64,000 nucleotides of DNA from Saccharopolyspora erythraea (GTDB lineage Bacteria; Actinomycetota; Actinomycetes; Mycobacteriales; Pseudonocardiaceae). The position numbers and the translations under genes were made by a program. The notes beneath the pieces are model-generated. The model ran no database searches, had not been told where the DNA came from, and saw only the letters and a program-made list of their open reading frames with translations. Every line of letters begins with the position of its first letter. The stretch's first letter is position 1. Of this stretch, positions 26,601-37,823 are shown one piece after another. Where the stretch lies: NCBI RefSeq assembly GCF_018141105.1, contig NZ_CP054839.1, positions 5,270,001 through 5,334,000 on the forward strand. Direction: 5' to 3'.

Positions 26601-29600
26601 CCAGCGCAGCGGGCGTGCGGTGCTCGAACACGTCGCGCGGGCTGACGTCCAGCCCTGCCTTGCGGGCCCGGCTGGACACCGCGATCGACAGGATGCTGTC
26701 GCCGCCGAGTGCGAAGAAGTCGTCGTCGACCCCGACCTCCTGCCTGAGGACGTCGGCGAAGATCTCGCAGAGCTGCCGCTGGCGCTGGTCGCCGGGGCCA
26801 CCCGCCGTGCTCCGCCGCGTCGACGGCGCGGGCAGCGCGTCCCGGTCGAGCTTCCCGCTCGGCGTCACCGGCATCGAGTCGAGCTCCACGAACGCGGTCG
26901 GCACCATCGCCGCGGGCAGCTCGGCGGCCAGCGCCGCCTCCAGCTCCGCGGTGTCCACCGGCCCGGACGGCACGACGTAGCCGACCAGGCGCACCGACGG
27001 GCCGTCCTCCCTGGCGACGACGGCGGCGTGGGCGACACCGGGCAGCCGCGACATCGCCGACTCGATCTCGCCCAGCTCGATCCGGTTGCCCCGGATCTTG
27101 ACCTGCCGGTCCGCGCGGCCCAGGTACTCCAGGGCACCGTCATGGCGGCGGCGCACGAGGTCGCCGGTGCGGTACATCCGCTCCCCCGGCGCGCCGAACG
27201 GGTCGGCGACGAAGCGCTGCGCCGTCAGGTCAGCACGCCGGTGGTAGCCCCTGGCGAGCTGGACCCCGGCCAGGTACAGCTCTCCCGGCACGCCGTCGGG
27301 CACCGGGCGCAGGCACGAGTCCAGCACGTGCAGCCGGGTGTTCCACACCGGCCATCCGATCGGCACGACCGCGTCGGGCGAACCGTCGAAGGGCCACCAC
27401 GTGACGTCGACGGCGGCCTCGGTCGGGCCGTAGAGGTTGTGCAGCTCCACACCGGTCAGCTCGGTCCACTGCGCGGCCAGGTCGCCGCCCAGCGCCTCAC
27501 CGCTGCTGAACACCCGGCGCAGCGACGCCGCCCAGCTCGGGTCGGCGGTGACCTCCTCGGTGCTGAGGAACGCCGCCAGCATCGACGGCACGAAGTGCAT
27601 CGTGGTGACGCCCCGCGCGCGCACGAGCCCGGCCAGGTAGGCGGGGTCGCGGTGGCCGTCCGGCCGGGCCAGCACCACCGCGGCGCCGACGCCCAGCGCC
27701 CAGAAGAACTCCCACACCGAGACGTCGAAGCTCGACGGCGTCTTCTGCAGGACCCGGTCGTCCGCGCCGAGGCGGTAGCGGTCCTGCATCCACTCCAGGC
27801 GGTTGACGATCGCCCGGTGGGTCACCACCACACCCTTGGGCCTGCCGGTCGAACCGGAGGTGTAGATGAGGTACGCGGGGTTGTCCGGCACCGGACGCGC
27901 CCCGGCTTCGGGAACGGGCTCGGAGACGTCGGCGTCGGAGTCCTCGACGAACAGCCGCTCGGCGCCCTCCGGCAGCCCGTCCGCGTCCCGGGTGGTCACG
28001 ACCAGGCGCGCCCGGGAGTCCGAGAGCATGTAGGCGATGCGGTCCTCGGGGTAGTCCAGGTCGACCGGCAGGTACGCCGCGCCCGACTTCAGCACGCCGA
28101 GCAGCGCCACCATCAGCTCCGCCGAGCGGGCAACTGCCACCGCAACGACCTGCTCCGGCCCCGCTCCCCTGGCCCGCAGCCGCGCCGCGAGCCGCTCGGC
28201 AGCCGCATCCAGGTCCACATAGGACATCTCGGTCGCACCGGAAACGACAGCCGTGGCGTCGGGGGTATTCGCGACCTGCGCCTCGAAGGAGTCCACCAGC
28301 GTACGTTCGGACAGTTCGCGCGCCGTGGCGTTGAGCTCCCGCAGCCGGTCGTGCCCGCGCTCGGACAGCAGCTCGATCCGGCCGGCGGGCTGCCCCGGGT
28401 CGGCGGCCACCGCCTCCAGCACGCGTGCCATCCGCTCGGCGATCGAGCGCGCCTCCGCGGCGGCGAGCCGGTGCTTGAACTGCAGCTCCAGCTTCTCGCC
28501 CGGCATCACGACCAGGGTGAGCGGGTAGTGGCCCGCGCCGAAGAACTCCGAACCCGCGACCTCGACCGTCCCGCCCGCGTCGGTCAGGCGCTCCTCGGAC
28601 GGGTAGTTCTCGAAGACCAGCAACGTGTCGAACAGCTCGCCGGCGCCCGCCAGCCGCTGGATCTCGCCGAGGCCGAGGTGCTGGTGGTCGAGCAGGTCGG
28701 ACTGCTCGGACTGCAGCCGGGTCAGCTCGTCGGCGATGGGCGAGCCCGGCTGCCAGCGCATCCGCACCGGCACCGTGTTGGCCAGCAGACCGACCATCGA
28801 CTCGACCCCGGCGACCTCGGCGGCGCGACCGGAGACCGTCGTGCCGAACACGACGTCGGAGCGGCCGGTGAGCCTGCCGAGCAGCAGGCCCCACGCTCCC
28901 TGCACGACGGTGCTCAGCGTGACGCCCAGCTCGCGGGCACGAGCGGCGAGTCCGGCCGTCACCTGCTCGGGGATGTCCACAGTGCACTGCTGGAGCGCAC
29001 CCCGGTCCCCGGTGGCCAGCAACGTCGGTTCGCCCATTCCGCGCAGCGCGTCGCGCCACGCCTGCCGGGCCGCCTCGTCATCCCGCTCGGCCAGCCAGCC
29101 GAGGTAGTCGCGGTAGGCGGTGACCGGTGGCAGTTCCCCGCCCGGGGTGTGCAGGGCGAGCAGTTCCCGCACCATCACCGGCGACGACCAGCCGTCGGCG
29201 ACGATGTGGTGCAGCGTCAGCACGAGCCAGTGCCTGCCGTCGCCGCGCACGAGCGCGCAGCGCATCAGCGGCGCCTCGGACAGGTCGAAGCGCCGCGACC
29301 GCTCCTCGGCCGCGACCTGCTCGACGTCACCGGAGACCTCCCGCCACGGCACCTCGACCCGGCGGTCGACGAGCTGCACGACGCGGCCGTCGGCGCGCTG
29401 CCGGAAGCCGGCGCGCAGCGGGGCGTGCCGCTCGGCCAGCCCCCGCACCGCGCGGCGCATCGACTCGCCGTCGACCTGGCCTCGCAGCTCCACCACCTGC
29501 TGCACGAGGTAGTCGTCTGCCTCGGACTCGTCGAAGGAGGCGTGGAAGAACAGCCCTTCCTGCAACGGGGTCACCGGCAGGACGTCCTCGACCTCGGCGG

Positions 29601-32600
29601 GCAGTTCGTCGGTTTCCTCCTGCGTGAGCCGCACCAGCGGGAAGTCCGAAGGTGTCCGGCCACCGCGCGCGTGCCGCGCGAGGGACTCCAGCGCCTCGAC
29701 CCAGCCGCGGCCCAGCTCGGCAGCATCGGACTCCGCGAGCACGCCCTCCGGCCAGGTCAGGGTCGCGCTGAGGCGCGGACCGCCGTCGTCGTCGCGCACG
29801 AGGGCGTTGATCTCCAGCTCGTGGTCCACCGGCATGCGTGGGTCGCGCCCGGCGCCCAGCGGGTCCGCCTCGGGCGCGGGAGCCCAGTCGCGCCCGCCGC
29901 GCACCGAGAACCGGCCCAGGTAGTTGAACAGCACCGGCGCGCCACCGGCCAGGCCCGGTTCGGCGGCCAGGTGCCGCAGCTGCCCGTAGCCGAGTCCGCC
30001 GTCGGGCACGCGCAGTTGTTCCTTGACGCGCTTGACGGCCTGGTCGACCGACCCGGCGGCGAACTCCGCCGGATCACCGGGGTTCAGCCGAACCGGGAAC
30101 AGGCTGGTGAACCAGCCGACCGTGCGCGTCAGGTCCACGTCGCCGAAGACCTGCTCCTCGCGGCCGTGCCCCTCCAGGTCGACCAGCAGGTCCCCGCCGC
30201 CGCGCCACCGGCCGACGGCCACCGCGAGAGCGGTGAGCAGCACGTCGTTGACGTTGCCGTGGAAGGCGGCGGGCACCGAGCTCAGCAGCGGTTCGGTCTG
30301 CTCGGCGGGCACCCGCACGGTGAGCGAACGCAGCGTCGCCGCGGTGTCCCGCTCGTCGAGCGGACGGCTGCCCAGTCCTCGGTCGGCGGGGTGGCGCCAG
30401 TGCGCCGACTCGCCGCGGCGGTCGTCGGCGTGCTCGCGCAGGAGTCGCGACCACGTGCGCAACGACGTGCCGACCGGCGGCAGCTCGACCCGCCCGCCCG
30501 CGCTGAGCTGCTGCCAGGCGAGTTCCAGGTCGGAAGCCAGGATCCGCCACGACACGCCATCGATGACGAGGTGGTGCGCGACCACCAGAAGCCGCTGTGC
30601 GTCGGGGAACCACACGGCCCGCAGCATCCGGCCTTCTCGCGGCGCCAACCCGGAAACCGCCCACGCACGGTGGTCGTCGGTCACCGGCCCGTCCACCACC
30701 TCGACGACGTCGCCGGCGCGGACCGCCGAGGCTTCGGGCACCTCCATCGTCCAGTCCGGCTGAAGCCGCGCGCGCAGCACGTCGTGGCGGTCCACGAGCG
30801 CCTGCACCATCTCGAGCAGGCGCTCGTGGTCGAGCTCGGCGGGTGTGGTCAGCAGCGTCCACTGGTGGAAGCGGTCGATCTCGCCCCCGAGCTCGCGCAG
30901 CCAGTGCACGATCGGCGTCGGTTCCACCGTGCCCACACCGGAATCCGTGCGCTGCGCGGCGGTCCCGCGCTCCTGCGCGACCGCGGCCAGTGCGGCGACG
31001 GTGCGCTGCCGGAAGACCTGCCTCGGCGTGATCGCGTATCCGGCGCGCCGCGCCCTGCTCACCAGCTCGATCGCGACGATGCTGTCGCCGCCCAGCTCGA
31101 AGAAGCTGTCGTGCACCCCCACCGCCGGGAGGTCGAGGACTTCGGCGAACAGCTCGGCGAAGCGGTGCTCGGCGGCCGTGGTCGGCCGGTCGGCGCCGGC
31201 CAGCGCCGCCCAGGCCGGCACGGGCAGCGCGGCGGTGTCGGTCTTGCCGTTGGGAGTCAGCGGCAGCGGCTCGGCCAGGACGACCACCGGGTTGGGCACC
31301 ATGTAGTCGGGCAGCAGGGTCTCGGCGAAGGCGCGCACCGCTGCGCCGTCGGCCTCGCCGTGCACGTAGGCAACCAGCCGGGTCGCGCCCCGGTGGTCCT
31401 GCCTGGCCAGCACGGCGGCCTGCACGACGTCAGGATGGCGCATCAGCGCGCTCTCGACCTCGCCCGGCTCGATCCGGTGGCCCCGGATCTTGATCTGGTC
31501 GTCGGACCTGCCCAGGAACGACAGCGTGCCGTCGGGCCGCCAGCGCGCCCGGTCGCCGGTGCGGTACATGCGCTCGCCCGGCTCGCCGAACGGGTCGGCG
31601 ACGAAGCGCTCCGCGCTCGGCCCGTGACGGCCCAGGTACCCGCGGGCCAGGCCCCGTCCGGCGACGTAGATCTCGCCGGTCACGCCCACGCCCACCGGCC
31701 GCAGCGCCGAGTCCAGCACGTAGATCCGGGTGTTGGGGTCGGGGCGCCCGATCGGCACCGAACCCCGCCAGCCCTGTTCGGCCATCCACAGCGTCGAGTT
31801 CACCGTTGCCTCGGTCAGCCCGTAGGCCACGACGACCCGCAGCCGCTTGGCCCAGCGCTCGATCAGCTCGGCGGGCACCGCCTCGGTGCCGACCAGCAGG
31901 ACCGCGTCCTCTGGCAGCTCGCAGTCGGCGGGCAGCGCCGACACCAGCGACGGCGGCAGCGCGAGGTGGGTGACCCCGTGCGCCACGGCGTAGTCGGTCA
32001 GCTCGCGGCCGGCGACCCGGCGCTGCTCGGGGACGACAACAAGGCGCCCGCCGGTGCACAGCGCCATGGACAGCTCCCACACCGCGACGTCGAAGCCGAC
32101 CGACGCGAACTGCATCACCCGGCTGTCCGCGTCGACGCCGAGCCGGTCCACGGCCGTGGCGACCAGGCTGCCGATGCCGTCGTGGGTGACGACCACGCCC
32201 TTGGGCCGCCCGGTCGAACCGGAGGTGAAGATGACGTAGGCGGCCTGGTCCAGCCGCACCTCGACGCCCGGGTCCTGCGCGGGCTGACCGGCCGCGTCGC
32301 CGAGGAGCACCCGCGGTGGTCCGGACGGGATCTCGCCGGCCAGCTCGGGCACCGTCACGACCCGGCTCGCCTCGCGCAGCATGAAGGCGATCCGGTCCGG
32401 CGGGTGGTCCAGGTCCAGCGGCAGGTAGGCGGCACCGGTCTTGAGCACCGCCAGCAGCGCGACGACCATCTCCACCGAGCGCGGCACCGCGACCGCGACG
32501 ACCTGCTCCGGGCCGACCCCCTCAGCCATCAGCAGGTGCGCGAGCCGGTTGGCCTCGGCGTTGAGCTCGGCGTAGGTGCGCTGCTCGTCCTCGCACACCA

Positions 32601-33942
32601 CGGCCACCGCGTCGGGCGTCTCGCGCACCTGCCGCTCGAACGCCGCGGGCCAGGACAGCTCGCGCACCGCGCGGTCGTCGCGCCCGAAGCGGTCCAGGAC
32701 CAGCCTGCGCTCCTGCGGCGGTACGGGGTCGATGGTGTGCAGCGGCCGGTCCTCGGTGATGGCCTCAAGCACCCGCAGGAAGCGGGCGGGGTGCTCGCCG
32801 AGCTCGGCCGCGTCGAAGTCGACGCGGACCCCGCGCGGACCGTCGTGCACGGCCACCGACAGGTCGTTCACCGGGCCGAGCGAGAGGTTGTGCGCGCGGA
32901 CCTCCAGGCCCGGCAGCTCCAGACCGTCCTCGAAGGACATGAAGTTGACCGTCGGCCCGACGAGCTCGGCGATCCCGCCGGGCACGCCGAGCTCCCTGGC
33001 CAGTTCCTCGCCCCGGAAACGCTCGTGCGCGCGCACCTCCCGCACCTCCCGGTCGACCGCGTCCACCAGCTCCGCGGTCGTCATGTCCGGACGCACCCGC
33101 AGCCGCAGCGGCAGCACGTTGGACACCATGCCGGGCACGTCGCGCTGCTCGGCGGTCCGCGCGGTCACGGGCAGGCCGAGCACCACGTCGGTCTCGCCGG
33201 TGAGGCGGTGGGTGTAGGCGGCGACCGCCGCGATCGCCAGCCGGGAGAGCCGGTGCCCGCCGGCGCGCAGGGCCGCGACGCGGTCCTCAGGCAACTCGAC
33301 CGACGTGCGCGACGGAGCGCCCGCGGCGGTCACCAGCCGCGCCGGGTCCGGCCGGCCGGCCATGCGGGCGAGCCAGTGCTCGCGGTCGGCCGCCCAGGAG
33401 TCCGACGCCCGGTACTCGGCGTCGGACTCGACGAGAGCGGCCACCGGCCACTCCCGCGCGGTGCCCTCACCCCGGTACAGCTCGCCAACCCGGCGCGAGA
33501 GCACCGAGAAGCCGTAGGCGTCCATGACGAGGTGGTGGTACCGCTGGTACCAGAGGAAGTGCCGGTCCCCCACGCGCAGCAGCGCGTGGGCGAACAGCGG
33601 CCCGCCGCCGAGGTCGGCCGGGCGGGCCAGGTCCGCCCGCATCCACTCCTCGGCCGCGCCCAGCGGGTCGGCCTCGGCACGCAGGTCGTGCACCGGCAGC
33701 CGCCAGCCGGACGCGGAAAGCGCGGTCTGCTCCGGCCCGCCGCCGGCGTCGCGGAACCGGACGTGCAGGCATTCCGCCTCGCGCACGGCCCGGCCCACGG
33801 CCTCGGTCATCCGGTCGACCTCCAGCTCGCCCCGGATCTCGTGGTACCAGGCGATGTTGTACGCCGAGGTCTCCGGATCGATCTGCTGGGAAAGCCAGAT
33901 GCCGTCTTGCGCTGCGGTGAGTGCCAGCCCGGGGCGGGCCAT
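17653..33942 (-). CDS. etcD: Tetramodular hydroxamate-siderophore NRPS (erythrochelin synthetase-like)
   Basis: A 5429-residue synthetase. Domains (rough residues): C1 1-420 (HHLVMDA), A1 425-910, T1 ~950, E1 1010-1425 (HHLVIDG). C2 1450-1880 (HHIVADG), A2 1885-2375, T2 ~2410, E2 2475-2900 (HHLAVDG). C3 2930-3360, A3 3365-3885, T3 ~3918. C4 3975-4420, A4 4425-4908, T4 ~4945, C5 5010-5429. There is no thioesterase. Hand-read specificity codes: A2 DVWHFSLVDK (Ser) and A3 DMENLGLINK (N5-hydroxyornithine). A1 DVWALVAVNK and A4 DVFAVVAVNK resemble each other. E domains give D-D-L-L stereochemistry. This matches erythrochelin: acylated D-hydroxyornithine, D-Ser, then a diketopiperazine of two L-hydroxyornithines released by the last C domain. 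ATG 33942 follows GGGAGGA; an upstream in-frame TTG is rejected. Confidence 0.93.
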   Translation of the reverse strand: MARPGLALTAAQDGIWLSQQIDPETSAYNIAWYHEIRGELEVDRMTEAVGRAVREAECLHVRFRDAGGGPEQTALSASGWRLPVHDLRAEADPLGAAEEWMRADLARPADLGGGPLFAHALLRVGDRHFLWYQRYHHLVMDAYGFSVLSRRVGELYRGEGTAREWPVAALVESDAEYRASDSWAADREHWLARMAGRPDPARLVTAAGAPSRTSVELPEDRVAALRAGGHRLSRLAIAAVAAYTHRLTGETDVVLGLPVTARTAEQRDVPGMVSNVLPLRLRVRPDMTTAELVDAVDREVREVRAHERFRGEELARELGVPGGIAELVGPTVNFMSFEDGLELPGLEVRAHNLSLGPVNDLSVAVHDGPRGVRVDFDAAELGEHPARFLRVLEAITEDRPLHTIDPVPPQERRLVLDRFGRDDRAVRELSWPAAFERQVRETPDAVAVVCEDEQRTYAELNAEANRLAHLLMAEGVGPEQVVAVAVPRSVEMVVALLAVLKTGAAYLPLDLDHPPDRIAFMLREASRVVTVPELAGEIPSGPPRVLLGDAAGQPAQDPGVEVRLDQAAYVIFTSGSTGRPKGVVVTHDGIGSLVATAVDRLGVDADSRVMQFASVGFDVAVWELSMALCTGGRLVVVPEQRRVAGRELTDYAVAHGVTHLALPPSLVSALPADCELPEDAVLLVGTEAVPAELIERWAKRLRVVVAYGLTEATVNSTLWMAEQGWRGSVPIGRPDPNTRIYVLDSALRPVGVGVTGEIYVAGRGLARGYLGRHGPSAERFVADPFGEPGERMYRTGDRARWRPDGTLSFLGRSDDQIKIRGHRIEPGEVESALMRHPDVVQAAVLARQDHRGATRLVAYVHGEADGAAVRAFAETLLPDYMVPNPVVVLAEPLPLTPNGKTDTAALPVPAWAALAGADRPTTAAEHRFAELFAEVLDLPAVGVHDSFFELGGDSIVAIELVSRARRAGYAITPRQVFRQRTVAALAAVAQERGTAAQRTDSGVGTVEPTPIVHWLRELGGEIDRFHQWTLLTTPAELDHERLLEMVQALVDRHDVLRARLQPDWTMEVPEASAVRAGDVVEVVDGPVTDDHRAWAVSGLAPREGRMLRAVWFPDAQRLLVVAHHLVIDGVSWRILASDLELAWQQLSAGGRVELPPVGTSLRTWSRLLREHADDRRGESAHWRHPADRGLGSRPLDERDTAATLRSLTVRVPAEQTEPLLSSVPAAFHGNVNDVLLTALAVAVGRWRGGGDLLVDLEGHGREEQVFGDVDLTRTVGWFTSLFPVRLNPGDPAEFAAGSVDQAVKRVKEQLRVPDGGLGYGQLRHLAAEPGLAGGAPVLFNYLGRFSVRGGRDWAPAPEADPLGAGRDPRMPVDHELEINALVRDDDGGPRLSATLTWPEGVLAESDAAELGRGWVEALESLARHARGGRTPSDFPLVRLTQEETDELPAEVEDVLPVTPLQEGLFFHASFDESEADDYLVQQVVELRGQVDGESMRRAVRGLAERHAPLRAGFRQRADGRVVQLVDRRVEVPWREVSGDVEQVAAEERSRRFDLSEAPLMRCALVRGDGRHWLVLTLHHIVADGWSSPVMVRELLALHTPGGELPPVTAYRDYLGWLAERDDEAARQAWRDALRGMGEPTLLATGDRGALQQCTVDIPEQVTAGLAARARELGVTLSTVVQGAWGLLLGRLTGRSDVVFGTTVSGRAAEVAGVESMVGLLANTVPVRMRWQPGSPIADELTRLQSEQSDLLDHQHLGLGEIQRLAGAGELFDTLLVFENYPSEERLTDAGGTVEVAGSEFFGAGHYPLTLVVMPGEKLELQFKHRLAAAEARSIAERMARVLEAVAADPGQPAGRIELLSERGHDRLRELNATARELSERTLVDSFEAQVANTPDATAVVSGATEMSYVDLDAAAERLAARLRARGAGPEQVVAVAVARSAELMVALLGVLKSGAAYLPVDLDYPEDRIAYMLSDSRARLVVTTRDADGLPEGAERLFVEDSDADVSEPVPEAGARPVPDNPAYLIYTSGSTGRPKGVVVTHRAIVNRLEWMQDRYRLGADDRVLQKTPSSFDVSVWEFFWALGVGAAVVLARPDGHRDPAYLAGLVRARGVTTMHFVPSMLAAFLSTEEVTADPSWAASLRRVFSSGEALGGDLAAQWTELTGVELHNLYGPTEAAVDVTWWPFDGSPDAVVPIGWPVWNTRLHVLDSCLRPVPDGVPGELYLAGVQLARGYHRRADLTAQRFVADPFGAPGERMYRTGDLVRRRHDGALEYLGRADRQVKIRGNRIELGEIESAMSRLPGVAHAAVVAREDGPSVRLVGYVVPSGPVDTAELEAALAAELPAAMVPTAFVELDSMPVTPSGKLDRDALPAPSTRRSTAGGPGDQRQRQLCEIFADVLRQEVGVDDDFFALGGDSILSIAVSSRARKAGLDVSPRDVFEHRTPAALAALGGDAPAEAVVADSDGVGDVALLPIVHWLRERGGGIGRFNLSMLLRTPAGAREQDLTAALQAVVDHHDALRLRLTRVAGVLWSLETRPAGAVSARDVLRRVESAEPVQAEAESEVDRLDPEAGTVVRAVWFDAGEQPGHLFLALHHLAVDGVSWRILSEDLRTAWEAAVAGREPVLDPVGTSLRRFARVLTEQSQTPRRMGELGHWTEVLRPGAELLPSAQAAGTAGSARRTTTRLSVAETEPLLTDVPAAVRADVTEVLLTALRIAVSRWHERHGRKAGADLLVDVERHGREEVADGIDLSRTVGWFTSIQPVRLPGAAEPLEVLRSVKDRVRSAPDRGIGYGMLRGLNPQTAPILAGAASAQVLFNYLGRLPAAGGDWMPTGALTVEPDDDLGTPYALQVDAVCDDTPDGPRLSLHWTWQDHALSTEDVEDLATAWAEAVRALAQGGPAGLTPSDLTTVSLEQDEIDRVERVSPVPVEDVWPLSPLQEGLFFHSSYDQSALDVYTAQDALDFDHRLDLERLRAACARLLHRNPSLRAGFTSDGLSRPVQFIGTEPEIPLEVVDLGDLPEDERARRVGELMSADRRRRFDLTRPPLCRLLLIRMGPDRDRLVITHHLVLWDGWSEGLFLRELFTLYDRPDAELPAPGSYRDYLAWLGRQDDDLAVRAWRHALSGLDEPTLLGPSSSEPAIPEQLRVQLPEELCERLRRTAREHGLTLNTVLNAVWGLVLSSAVGRNDVVFGSTVSGRPADIPDVENIIGMFLNTVPVRVTLDPRESLLELLRRIQSQRAELMPHDYVGLGVLQRETGHARLFDSLYVLQNFADESGFEQLREKFGIRSVGSVDATHYPLTLVVTPAARLGVMLAYRPDVIAHGDAQAMLERFTSLLERLDLSAEVGNLDLLLPEERRELERDWDASRNPMSEETVADMLASQAARTPDEVALVFGGQRLTYAELDARINRLARVLLARGAGPERVVALGLPRSTEMVVALFAVLRTGAAYLPLDLDHPADRLRMMIEDTEPVCLVSTTSVAPSLDGAPAEHRVLVDDPAVAEELAGHSGADLADSERPGFAPGTPDRMEHPAYVIYTSGSTGKPKGVVTPYRGLTNMQLNHQEAVFGPAIASAGGRRLRIAHTVSFAFDMSWEELLWLVEGHEVHVCDEELRRDAEALVSYCDEHGIDVVNVTPTYAQLLIEEGLLDGYRPALVLLGGEAVSEAVWTSLRDTEGTYGYNLYGPTEYTINTLGASTFDSDGPTVGRAIWNTRAYVLDAYLRPVPPGVPGELYIAGVGLARGYHRRFGLTAERFVADPFGEPGDRMYRTGDLVRRADDGNLDFLGRTDDQVKIRGYRVELGEIESALNSHPGVSQAAVVADTSTAVPRLVGYVVGSVADGELRDHLKQRLPDYMVPAALMTVDRLPLTVNGKLDVKALPKPVLATAQDSRPPRTEAERVLCELFADVLGAERVGIDDDFFDLGGHSLLATRLISRARTALAAELEIRDLFDAPTVAELVRRTGDREAVRPALVAQERPEEVPLSFAQRRLWVIQQMEPDSSAYNFPIVVRLRGELDVAALRGAVADVAARHEALRTVFGERDGVPFQQVVPVEEARPAFEVVADRPGIVQEAIERPFDLGSEIPLRVTVVEAGDDEHVVVLLLHHITTDEWSDRPFLRDLSQAYAARRDGGEPGWEPLAVQYADYALWQQRTLGDPSDEDGLAASQLDYWQRTLTGAPEEVELPADRPRPARPTSAGGTVEVELDCDGIRQLSQDSGASTFMVLHAAVGALLNRLGAGEDIPLGAPIAGRTDEALEDMVGFFVNTLVLRTDVSGDPGFEELLARVRALDLAAFSHADVPFEAVVERLNPVRSPGRNPLFQVMVSYHSRTAGGFELAGLEVEPEPFQTRAAKFDLVFSFTEHADRITCCLEYASDLFDRETVEGLGRRLAVLVDAVVADPARPVGELNVHTGDDRVLEEFNTTYRPVPELSFPELFQRQVLAAPDAVAVVDGDRRLTYSELDGLADRVAGLLLAAGVRRGDVVGVALPRSVENVATMLAALKLGAAYLPLDLSYPRERLSYVLTDSGAGVVVTTRAEADRVPAADGVELMVLDEVAEEPGVALPPPPWLDDAAYVIYTSGSTGRPKAVVVPHDGIASLVATAVDRVGVTAESRVLQFASPAFDVAVFETAMALCVGGRLVLVPERARVAGEPLTDLLREQGITHAALPPALLSALPAPCRLPEGITVLVGTEAVPTHLIERWAGHARLVVAYGLTEATVNSTLWMAEPGTGTVPIGRPDPNTQAHVLDANLRPVPLGVPGELYIAGRGLARGYLGRHGLTAERFVACPFGEPGTRMYRTGDRVRWRRDGTLDFLGRVDEQIKIRGFRVEPGEVEAALVAHPAVRQAVVVADEGSRLIGYVVPEGQVDTAELRTHVSGLLPEHMVPAAVVELDGIPLSPNGKVDRRALPAPDWSAMTGDDRPATAQQRALAELFAEVLGLPEVGVHDGFFALGGHSMAAMRLLGAIRSAFAAELTVRDVFDAPTVAALADKIASAEAGRAPLLAGERPAELPLAPPQRHRWSRYVEFPGHDHALVLRTSEMDADALASALRDVVARHEPLRTVVVERDGQAYQQLVDGPELEVLDVTGDLDERVAELAREAPDLREQPPLRARLLVGPDGNQRLLLTMHYLGIDEWSTVPLFRDLAAAYAARREGAVPDWAPLPVSYADYTRWAWEVLGDPADPGSRHARQLRYWREALAGMPELPLPVDRPRAESRGGRGDFVEFVIDAEEHEEIDRLAQRSGASMFMVLHAALAALLTRLGAGEDLPIATFTAGRSEDSLTDLVGSFFNTVVLRTDTTGDPTFAELLGRVRETALSALDRQELPFEDVLREVPSARAPQVLLVHHEQANLTALDEGGLSAVPTGTTPAELALSFYEPRGGGPVHCVLGYDADLFDAETARWLADGVLGAVRAAVRGPGRTISEIDPPRRTW

Positions 33943-34000
33943 GTCTCTTCCTCCCAAGGGGTGTTGCTTCTCTCGCTCTGGGGCGGAGTCGAAGGTGCCG

Positions 34001-34984
34001 TTACCGGGCCGGTCGCGCGAGCTGCGGGACGACCTGGTCGATGGCGTACGGAATGCTCAGGACGGTGTTGAACGAGATCGCGGCACCGACCGGCGGGTTC
34101 TGGTAGCTCAGGAACAGGTCGCGCCCGTCCTTGACCACGTTCAGCGACCGGTAGATGCCGTTGGTGCGCACGGCGTTCGCGGCGACCTCGTCGGAGGTCA
34201 TCCACACCAGGCGGTCGACGTCGAGCATGCCCATCTGCTCGTAGCCGAACTCGGCCACCGCCTTGTCCCCGATCGCCGCGGTCAGCTGCGGCGGCGACTT
34301 GAAACCGAGCTCCTGCATGAACAGCGACTTGGCGTCGGCGGGCGGGAACGCGCCGAACGCGCCCTGCCGGTAGGTGTCGACCAGCGCGAGGGTCTGCTGC
34401 GCGAACTCCGGGTGCTGCTTGCGGACCTCGGCGAAACGGCCTTCGGTCCGGGCCACCAGCTCCTCGGCCTTGGCGGGCTGGTTCAGCGCCTGCCCGATCA
34501 TCCTGGTCATCTCCTGCCAGGGCGCGCCGTATTCGGGGAAGCGGGGCGACTGCGCCACGGTCGGCGCGATCGCCGACAGCTTGTCGTACTGCTCGCGGCG
34601 CATCCCGGAGTACTCGGCGATGATCAGGTCGGGCTTGAGCTCGGCGATCTTCTCCATGTTGTACTCGTCGCGCTGGCCGACCACGTCCGGCTGCTGGCCG
34701 CCCCACAGCTGCTGGCTCCACGGCCAGTTGCCGAAGGGGCGCTCACCGAACCAGTCGACGACACCGACCGGCTTGATGCCGAGGGCCAGCACGGTCTCGT
34801 GGTCGGTCATCCCGAGGGTCACGACCCGCTTGGGTTGCGCGGGCACCTGGGTCGAGCCGTACCTGTGTTGCACCACGGGGCCGTTGCCCGCCGGGTTCTC
34901 GCCGGAGGACGCGCCCCCACAGGCGGCGGCCACCATGGCCACGATGAGCAGCAGGGCGCCGAGCGCCGCACTTCTGGTCCGCAT
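34001..34984 (-). CDS. Fe(III)-siderophore-binding lipoprotein
   Basis: A 327-residue substrate-binding protein of an iron-siderophore ABC importer (FepB/FhuD-like, class III fold). A lipoprotein signal is evident: [20 protein letters not shown] followed by the lipobox cysteine (AAAC|GG). The mature part has [33 protein letters not shown] and a helical backbone linker typical of the class. It would sit on the outer face of the membrane and capture ferri-siderophore. No permease or ATPase gene accompanies it in this window, so import must use components elsewhere. It is 58 bp upstream of the NRPS and 92 bp downstream of the hydroxylase in one operon. ATG 34984 follows CAGGAG. Confidence 0.9.
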   Translation of the reverse strand: MRTRSAALGALLLIVAMVAAACGGASSGENPAGNGPVVQHRYGSTQVPAQPKRVVTLGMTDHETVLALGIKPVGVVDWFGERPFGNWPWSQQLWGGQQPDVVGQRDEYNMEKIAELKPDLIIAEYSGMRREQYDKLSAIAPTVAQSPRFPEYGAPWQEMTRMIGQALNQPAKAEELVARTEGRFAEVRKQHPEFAQQTLALVDTYRQGAFGAFPPADAKSLFMQELGFKSPPQLTAAIGDKAVAEFGYEQMGMLDVDRLVWMTSDEVAANAVRTNGIYRSLNVVKDGRDLFLSYQNPPVGAAISFNTVLSIPYAIDQVVPQLARPAR

Positions 34985-35076
34985 CGGGTTCTTCTCCTGG
35001 GGAAGGGGTTGGGACAAGCCCGGCCGGACTGCGCCGCCGGGCCACACCGTTGCCGGGATTCCGGACTGCCGCCGGC

Positions 35077-36402
35077 TTACTGCGCCACGCGCAGCCGCGG
35101 AATGCCGGTGCTGCGGTCGTCGACGATCGAACGCAGGATCTCGCCACCGCGCACCGCTGTGTTGGACAGCAGCGACGAGGTGATGCCGTGGGTATGCTCG
35201 GTCCCGCCCTGCAGGTAGATCCCGCCGCGCACGGCGGAACCGGTCTTCAGCCGGTAGTCCCGGGAGACGCGGTAGCGCCCCTGGTCGTCGCGTTCGCAGT
35301 TGTCGGCCAGCTCACCGAGCAGCGCGGTCGGGTCCGACGGCCGGTAGCCGGTGGCGTAGACGACCACATCGGACTCCAGCATCGCCTTCTCCCCCGTGGT
35401 GAGCGACTCCACCGCGACCCGCACGCCGGTGTCGGTCTCGACGACCTCCAGCACCCGGGAGGTGTTGAGCACCCGCAGGCGCTCGCGGCCGAGCACCTTC
35501 TCCTGGTAGACCCGCCGGTAGAGGTCGTTGATGAGGTCGAGGTCGACCACCGAGTAGTTCGTGTTGGCGTGGTAGCCGAGAAGCTTCTGCTTGACCTGCT
35601 CCGGCGCGGTGTAGAAGTCGTCCACAGCGGACGGGTCGAAGATGCGGTTGGCGAACGGGCTGTCGTCGGAAGGGCTGTAGCCGTACCGCGAGAACACCGC
35701 GGACACCTGCGCGTCCTGGAACCGGCCGTGCAGGTGCGCGACGACCTCGGCCGCGCTCTGCCCGGCCCCCACCACGACGAACCGCTCGTCGCCCCGCTGG
35801 GGCAGCGACTCGATGCGGTGCAGCAGCTCGGAGTTGTGCCACACGCGGTCGCCGGAGGTGATCCCCTCCGGCATGTTCGGTTCCAGTCCCGTCGCGAGGA
35901 CCACGTTGCGGGCCGGGTAGGTCACCTCCCGACCGGACGCGGTCCGGCCCACGACGTCGAAGTGCTCCACCACTCCGTCGCGCACCACCGGTTCGACGCC
36001 GACGACCTCGACGCCGTAGTCGACCAGGTCGTCCAGATGGGAGGCCGCCCACTCGAAGTAGTCGTGGAACTCCACCCGCAGCGGGAACAGGCTCTTGTGG
36101 TTGATGAAGTCGACCAGCCTGCCCTTGCTGTGCAGGTACGACAGGAAGCTGAACTCGCTGGCCGGGTTGCGCTGGGTCACCAGGTCCTTGAGGAACGACA
36201 CCTGCATCGTGGCGTCGTCGATGAGCATCCCGCGATGCCAGCCGAAGGCAGGCTTGCTCTCCAGGAAGCGCGCGGCCACCTGGTCCCCGGCTCCGACCTG
36301 CGCGTTGTGCTCGCGCACGGCGATCGCGAGCGCGAGGTTCGACGGCCCGAAGCCGACGCCCACGAGATCACGAACCGGATTCGAGTCGTCATACCGGGTC
36401 AT
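35077..36402 (-). CDS. etcB: L-ornithine N5-monooxygenase
   Basis: A 441-residue FAD/NADPH-dependent hydroxylase of the SidA/PvdA/IucD family that makes N5-hydroxyornithine, the iron-binding precursor used by the NRPS. The FAD motif GVGFGPSNLALA is present, followed by MQVSFLKDLVTQRNP and the NADPH motif VVVGAGQSAAEV. DDSPFANRIFDP (substrate region), NTNYSVVD and the closing VVYATGYRPSDP follow. Lysine hydroxylases share the fold, but A3 of the NRPS reads as hydroxyornithine, which favours ornithine. First gene of the minus-strand siderophore operon, downstream of two iron boxes. In the erythrochelin literature this enzyme is EtcB. GGGACAGGT precedes ATG 36402. Confidence 0.93.
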   Translation of the reverse strand: MTRYDDSNPVRDLVGVGFGPSNLALAIAVREHNAQVGAGDQVAARFLESKPAFGWHRGMLIDDATMQVSFLKDLVTQRNPASEFSFLSYLHSKGRLVDFINHKSLFPLRVEFHDYFEWAASHLDDLVDYGVEVVGVEPVVRDGVVEHFDVVGRTASGREVTYPARNVVLATGLEPNMPEGITSGDRVWHNSELLHRIESLPQRGDERFVVVGAGQSAAEVVAHLHGRFQDAQVSAVFSRYGYSPSDDSPFANRIFDPSAVDDFYTAPEQVKQKLLGYHANTNYSVVDLDLINDLYRRVYQEKVLGRERLRVLNTSRVLEVVETDTGVRVAVESLTTGEKAMLESDVVVYATGYRPSDPTALLGELADNCERDDQGRYRVSRDYRLKTGSAVRGGIYLQGGTEHTHGITSSLLSNTAVRGGEILRSIVDDRSTGIPRLRVAQ

Positions 36403-36523
36403 ACCTGTCCCATCATGCGGCGGAGCTGCGATTTCAGGTTTGGTCGTCCACGCGCGGACTCCGCGGCGGCCGGCGGTGGCGGGCGCCGCGCTGGGCGCGG
36501 CGCGACCTCCGCAGGTCGGCGGT

Positions 36524-36562
36524 GAAGGTGAGCCTACCTTTATTTAGGCTTGACTAACTTAG
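36524..36562 (-). promoter_or_regulatory. Two adjacent DtxR/IdeR-type iron boxes before the siderophore operon
   Basis: Site 1 (36524-36542, read on the minus strand) contains TAGGCTCACCT and matches the 19-bp consensus at 13 positions. Site 2 (36544-36562), TTAGGCTTGACTAACTTAG, matches at 14. They are separated by one base, about 120-160 bp before the hydroxylase start. Two abutting sites suggest cooperative repressor binding. The remaining 36403-36820 interval holds no gene that I can support. Confidence 0.75.
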
Positions 36563-36820
36563 CCCGTTTGTGTGATCCATCGCTCGTTCGGCCGACGCCC
36601 AGCCGTCTACACCCGACGTCGCAACGGCCGGAAGCCAGACGCAGCAGTCACGACACCATGCCTGACCAGGCGATCAAGCGCCGCGTGATCTTCACGCGAC
36701 GCAATGTTGCGACGCGGCGGGCCGATCCCGCCGTTCGCCGTCCTAACAAGACGGTCGCGTCCGCGAGGCGGCAACCGAGGACAAAAAGGACGAATCGGCC
36801 TACCGGGTCATACGCGACGG

Positions 36821-37714
36821 CTACCCGGCCAGCACCGCGTTCGGACTCCGGGACGCGGAACCGGCGGCGAGCGAGGTCCGCACGGGCTCGCGGAACGCCT
36901 CCGTCGCGGCGTGCGCGGGGACGCTCGGCCACGCCAGGTGGACGGTCACGGGCGCCGCGTCGGCGATCGGCAGGTAGCGCACGCCCGGGTAGGGGTGGCT
37001 GTGCCCGGTTCCCTCGGTGGTCACGCCGACCGCGTCACCGGTGGCGATCGCGGTGAGCCATTCGTCCACGCCGCCGACCTCGAAGGTCCGCGGCCGCCGC
37101 TCGTCGGGCCACAGGGCCGCGCTGCTGGTGGCGGCGGTGGCGCAGAGCGCGACCGGACGTCCGGCGAGGTCGGCGAGCCGCACGGCGCCCTCGGCGGCGA
37201 GCGGGTCGCCCTCCGCCACGGCGGCCAGGCGGCGCTCGTCGTAGAGCGGGAGGGTCCGCAACGCGCTTCCGGCCGGGGGCACCGTGCGCAGGAACGCCAC
37301 GTCGACCTCTCCGCGGCAGAGCGCGGCCTCCGGGTCGTCGTGGTGCCGCACCCGGACCGCGGTACCGGGGTGCCGTTCGCGCCAGCCGCGCAGCAGCGGC
37401 ACCGTGTGCCGGCCGAGCGTCGCCCAGGCGAACCCGACGCGCAGCTCACGCGGCCCCGAGGTGGTCTCGGCGAGCGCGTCCGTGAGCTGGTTGAGCAACC
37501 GGTGGGAGTGCTCCCAGAGCCGCCGGCCGGCCTCGGTCAGCACCAGGCGCCGGGTGGTGCGCTCCACCAGCCGCGTGCCGAGCCTGCCCTCGAGCTGGTC
37601 GAGGGGGCGGGACAGCGCGGGCTGGCTGACGTGCAGCGCCTGGGCAGCGCCGGTGATGGTCCCCTCGTCGCCGATCGCGGCGAGGGCGCGCAGATGCCGC
37701 AGCTCGACATTCAT
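36821..37714 (-). CDS. LysR-family transcriptional regulator
   Basis: A 297-residue LysR-type regulator. The N-terminal wHTH is MNVELRHLRALAAIGDEGTI followed by TGAAQALHVSQPALSRPLDQLEG. The C-terminal effector domain starts at RELRVGFAWATLGRHTVPLL and carries a typical two-lobed substrate-binding pattern. ATG 37714 is the family-standard start; the frame is open 24 nt further up. A -10-like TATGCT lies 12 nt upstream, so the leader is very short or absent. It is read towards the siderophore operon but is separated from it by ~420 bp and the iron boxes. It has no divergent target gene next to it, so its regulon is unclear. Confidence 0.85.
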   Translation of the reverse strand: MNVELRHLRALAAIGDEGTITGAAQALHVSQPALSRPLDQLEGRLGTRLVERTTRRLVLTEAGRRLWEHSHRLLNQLTDALAETTSGPRELRVGFAWATLGRHTVPLLRGWRERHPGTAVRVRHHDDPEAALCRGEVDVAFLRTVPPAGSALRTLPLYDERRLAAVAEGDPLAAEGAVRLADLAGRPVALCATAATSSAALWPDERRPRTFEVGGVDEWLTAIATGDAVGVTTEGTGHSHPYPGVRYLPIADAAPVTVHLAWPSVPAHAATEAFREPVRTSLAAGSASRSPNAVLAG

Positions 37715-37823
37715 GACCGGCAAGCATAGGTGCCGCACGCCCTGCGCCGCACGACCGCGCAGGGCGTGCGTCCACTGCGTGGAAGGCTGTCAGAGTGCTC
37801 GGTCCGGCGACCGGTGCACGCGG

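Noticed and set aside
25324-34071. Very long open frame (about 2900 codons) on the plus strand opposite the NRPS
   Set aside because: Antisense shadow of a high-GC gene: the product is His/Arg/Gly-rich without domains, while the minus strand encodes a complete NRPS.
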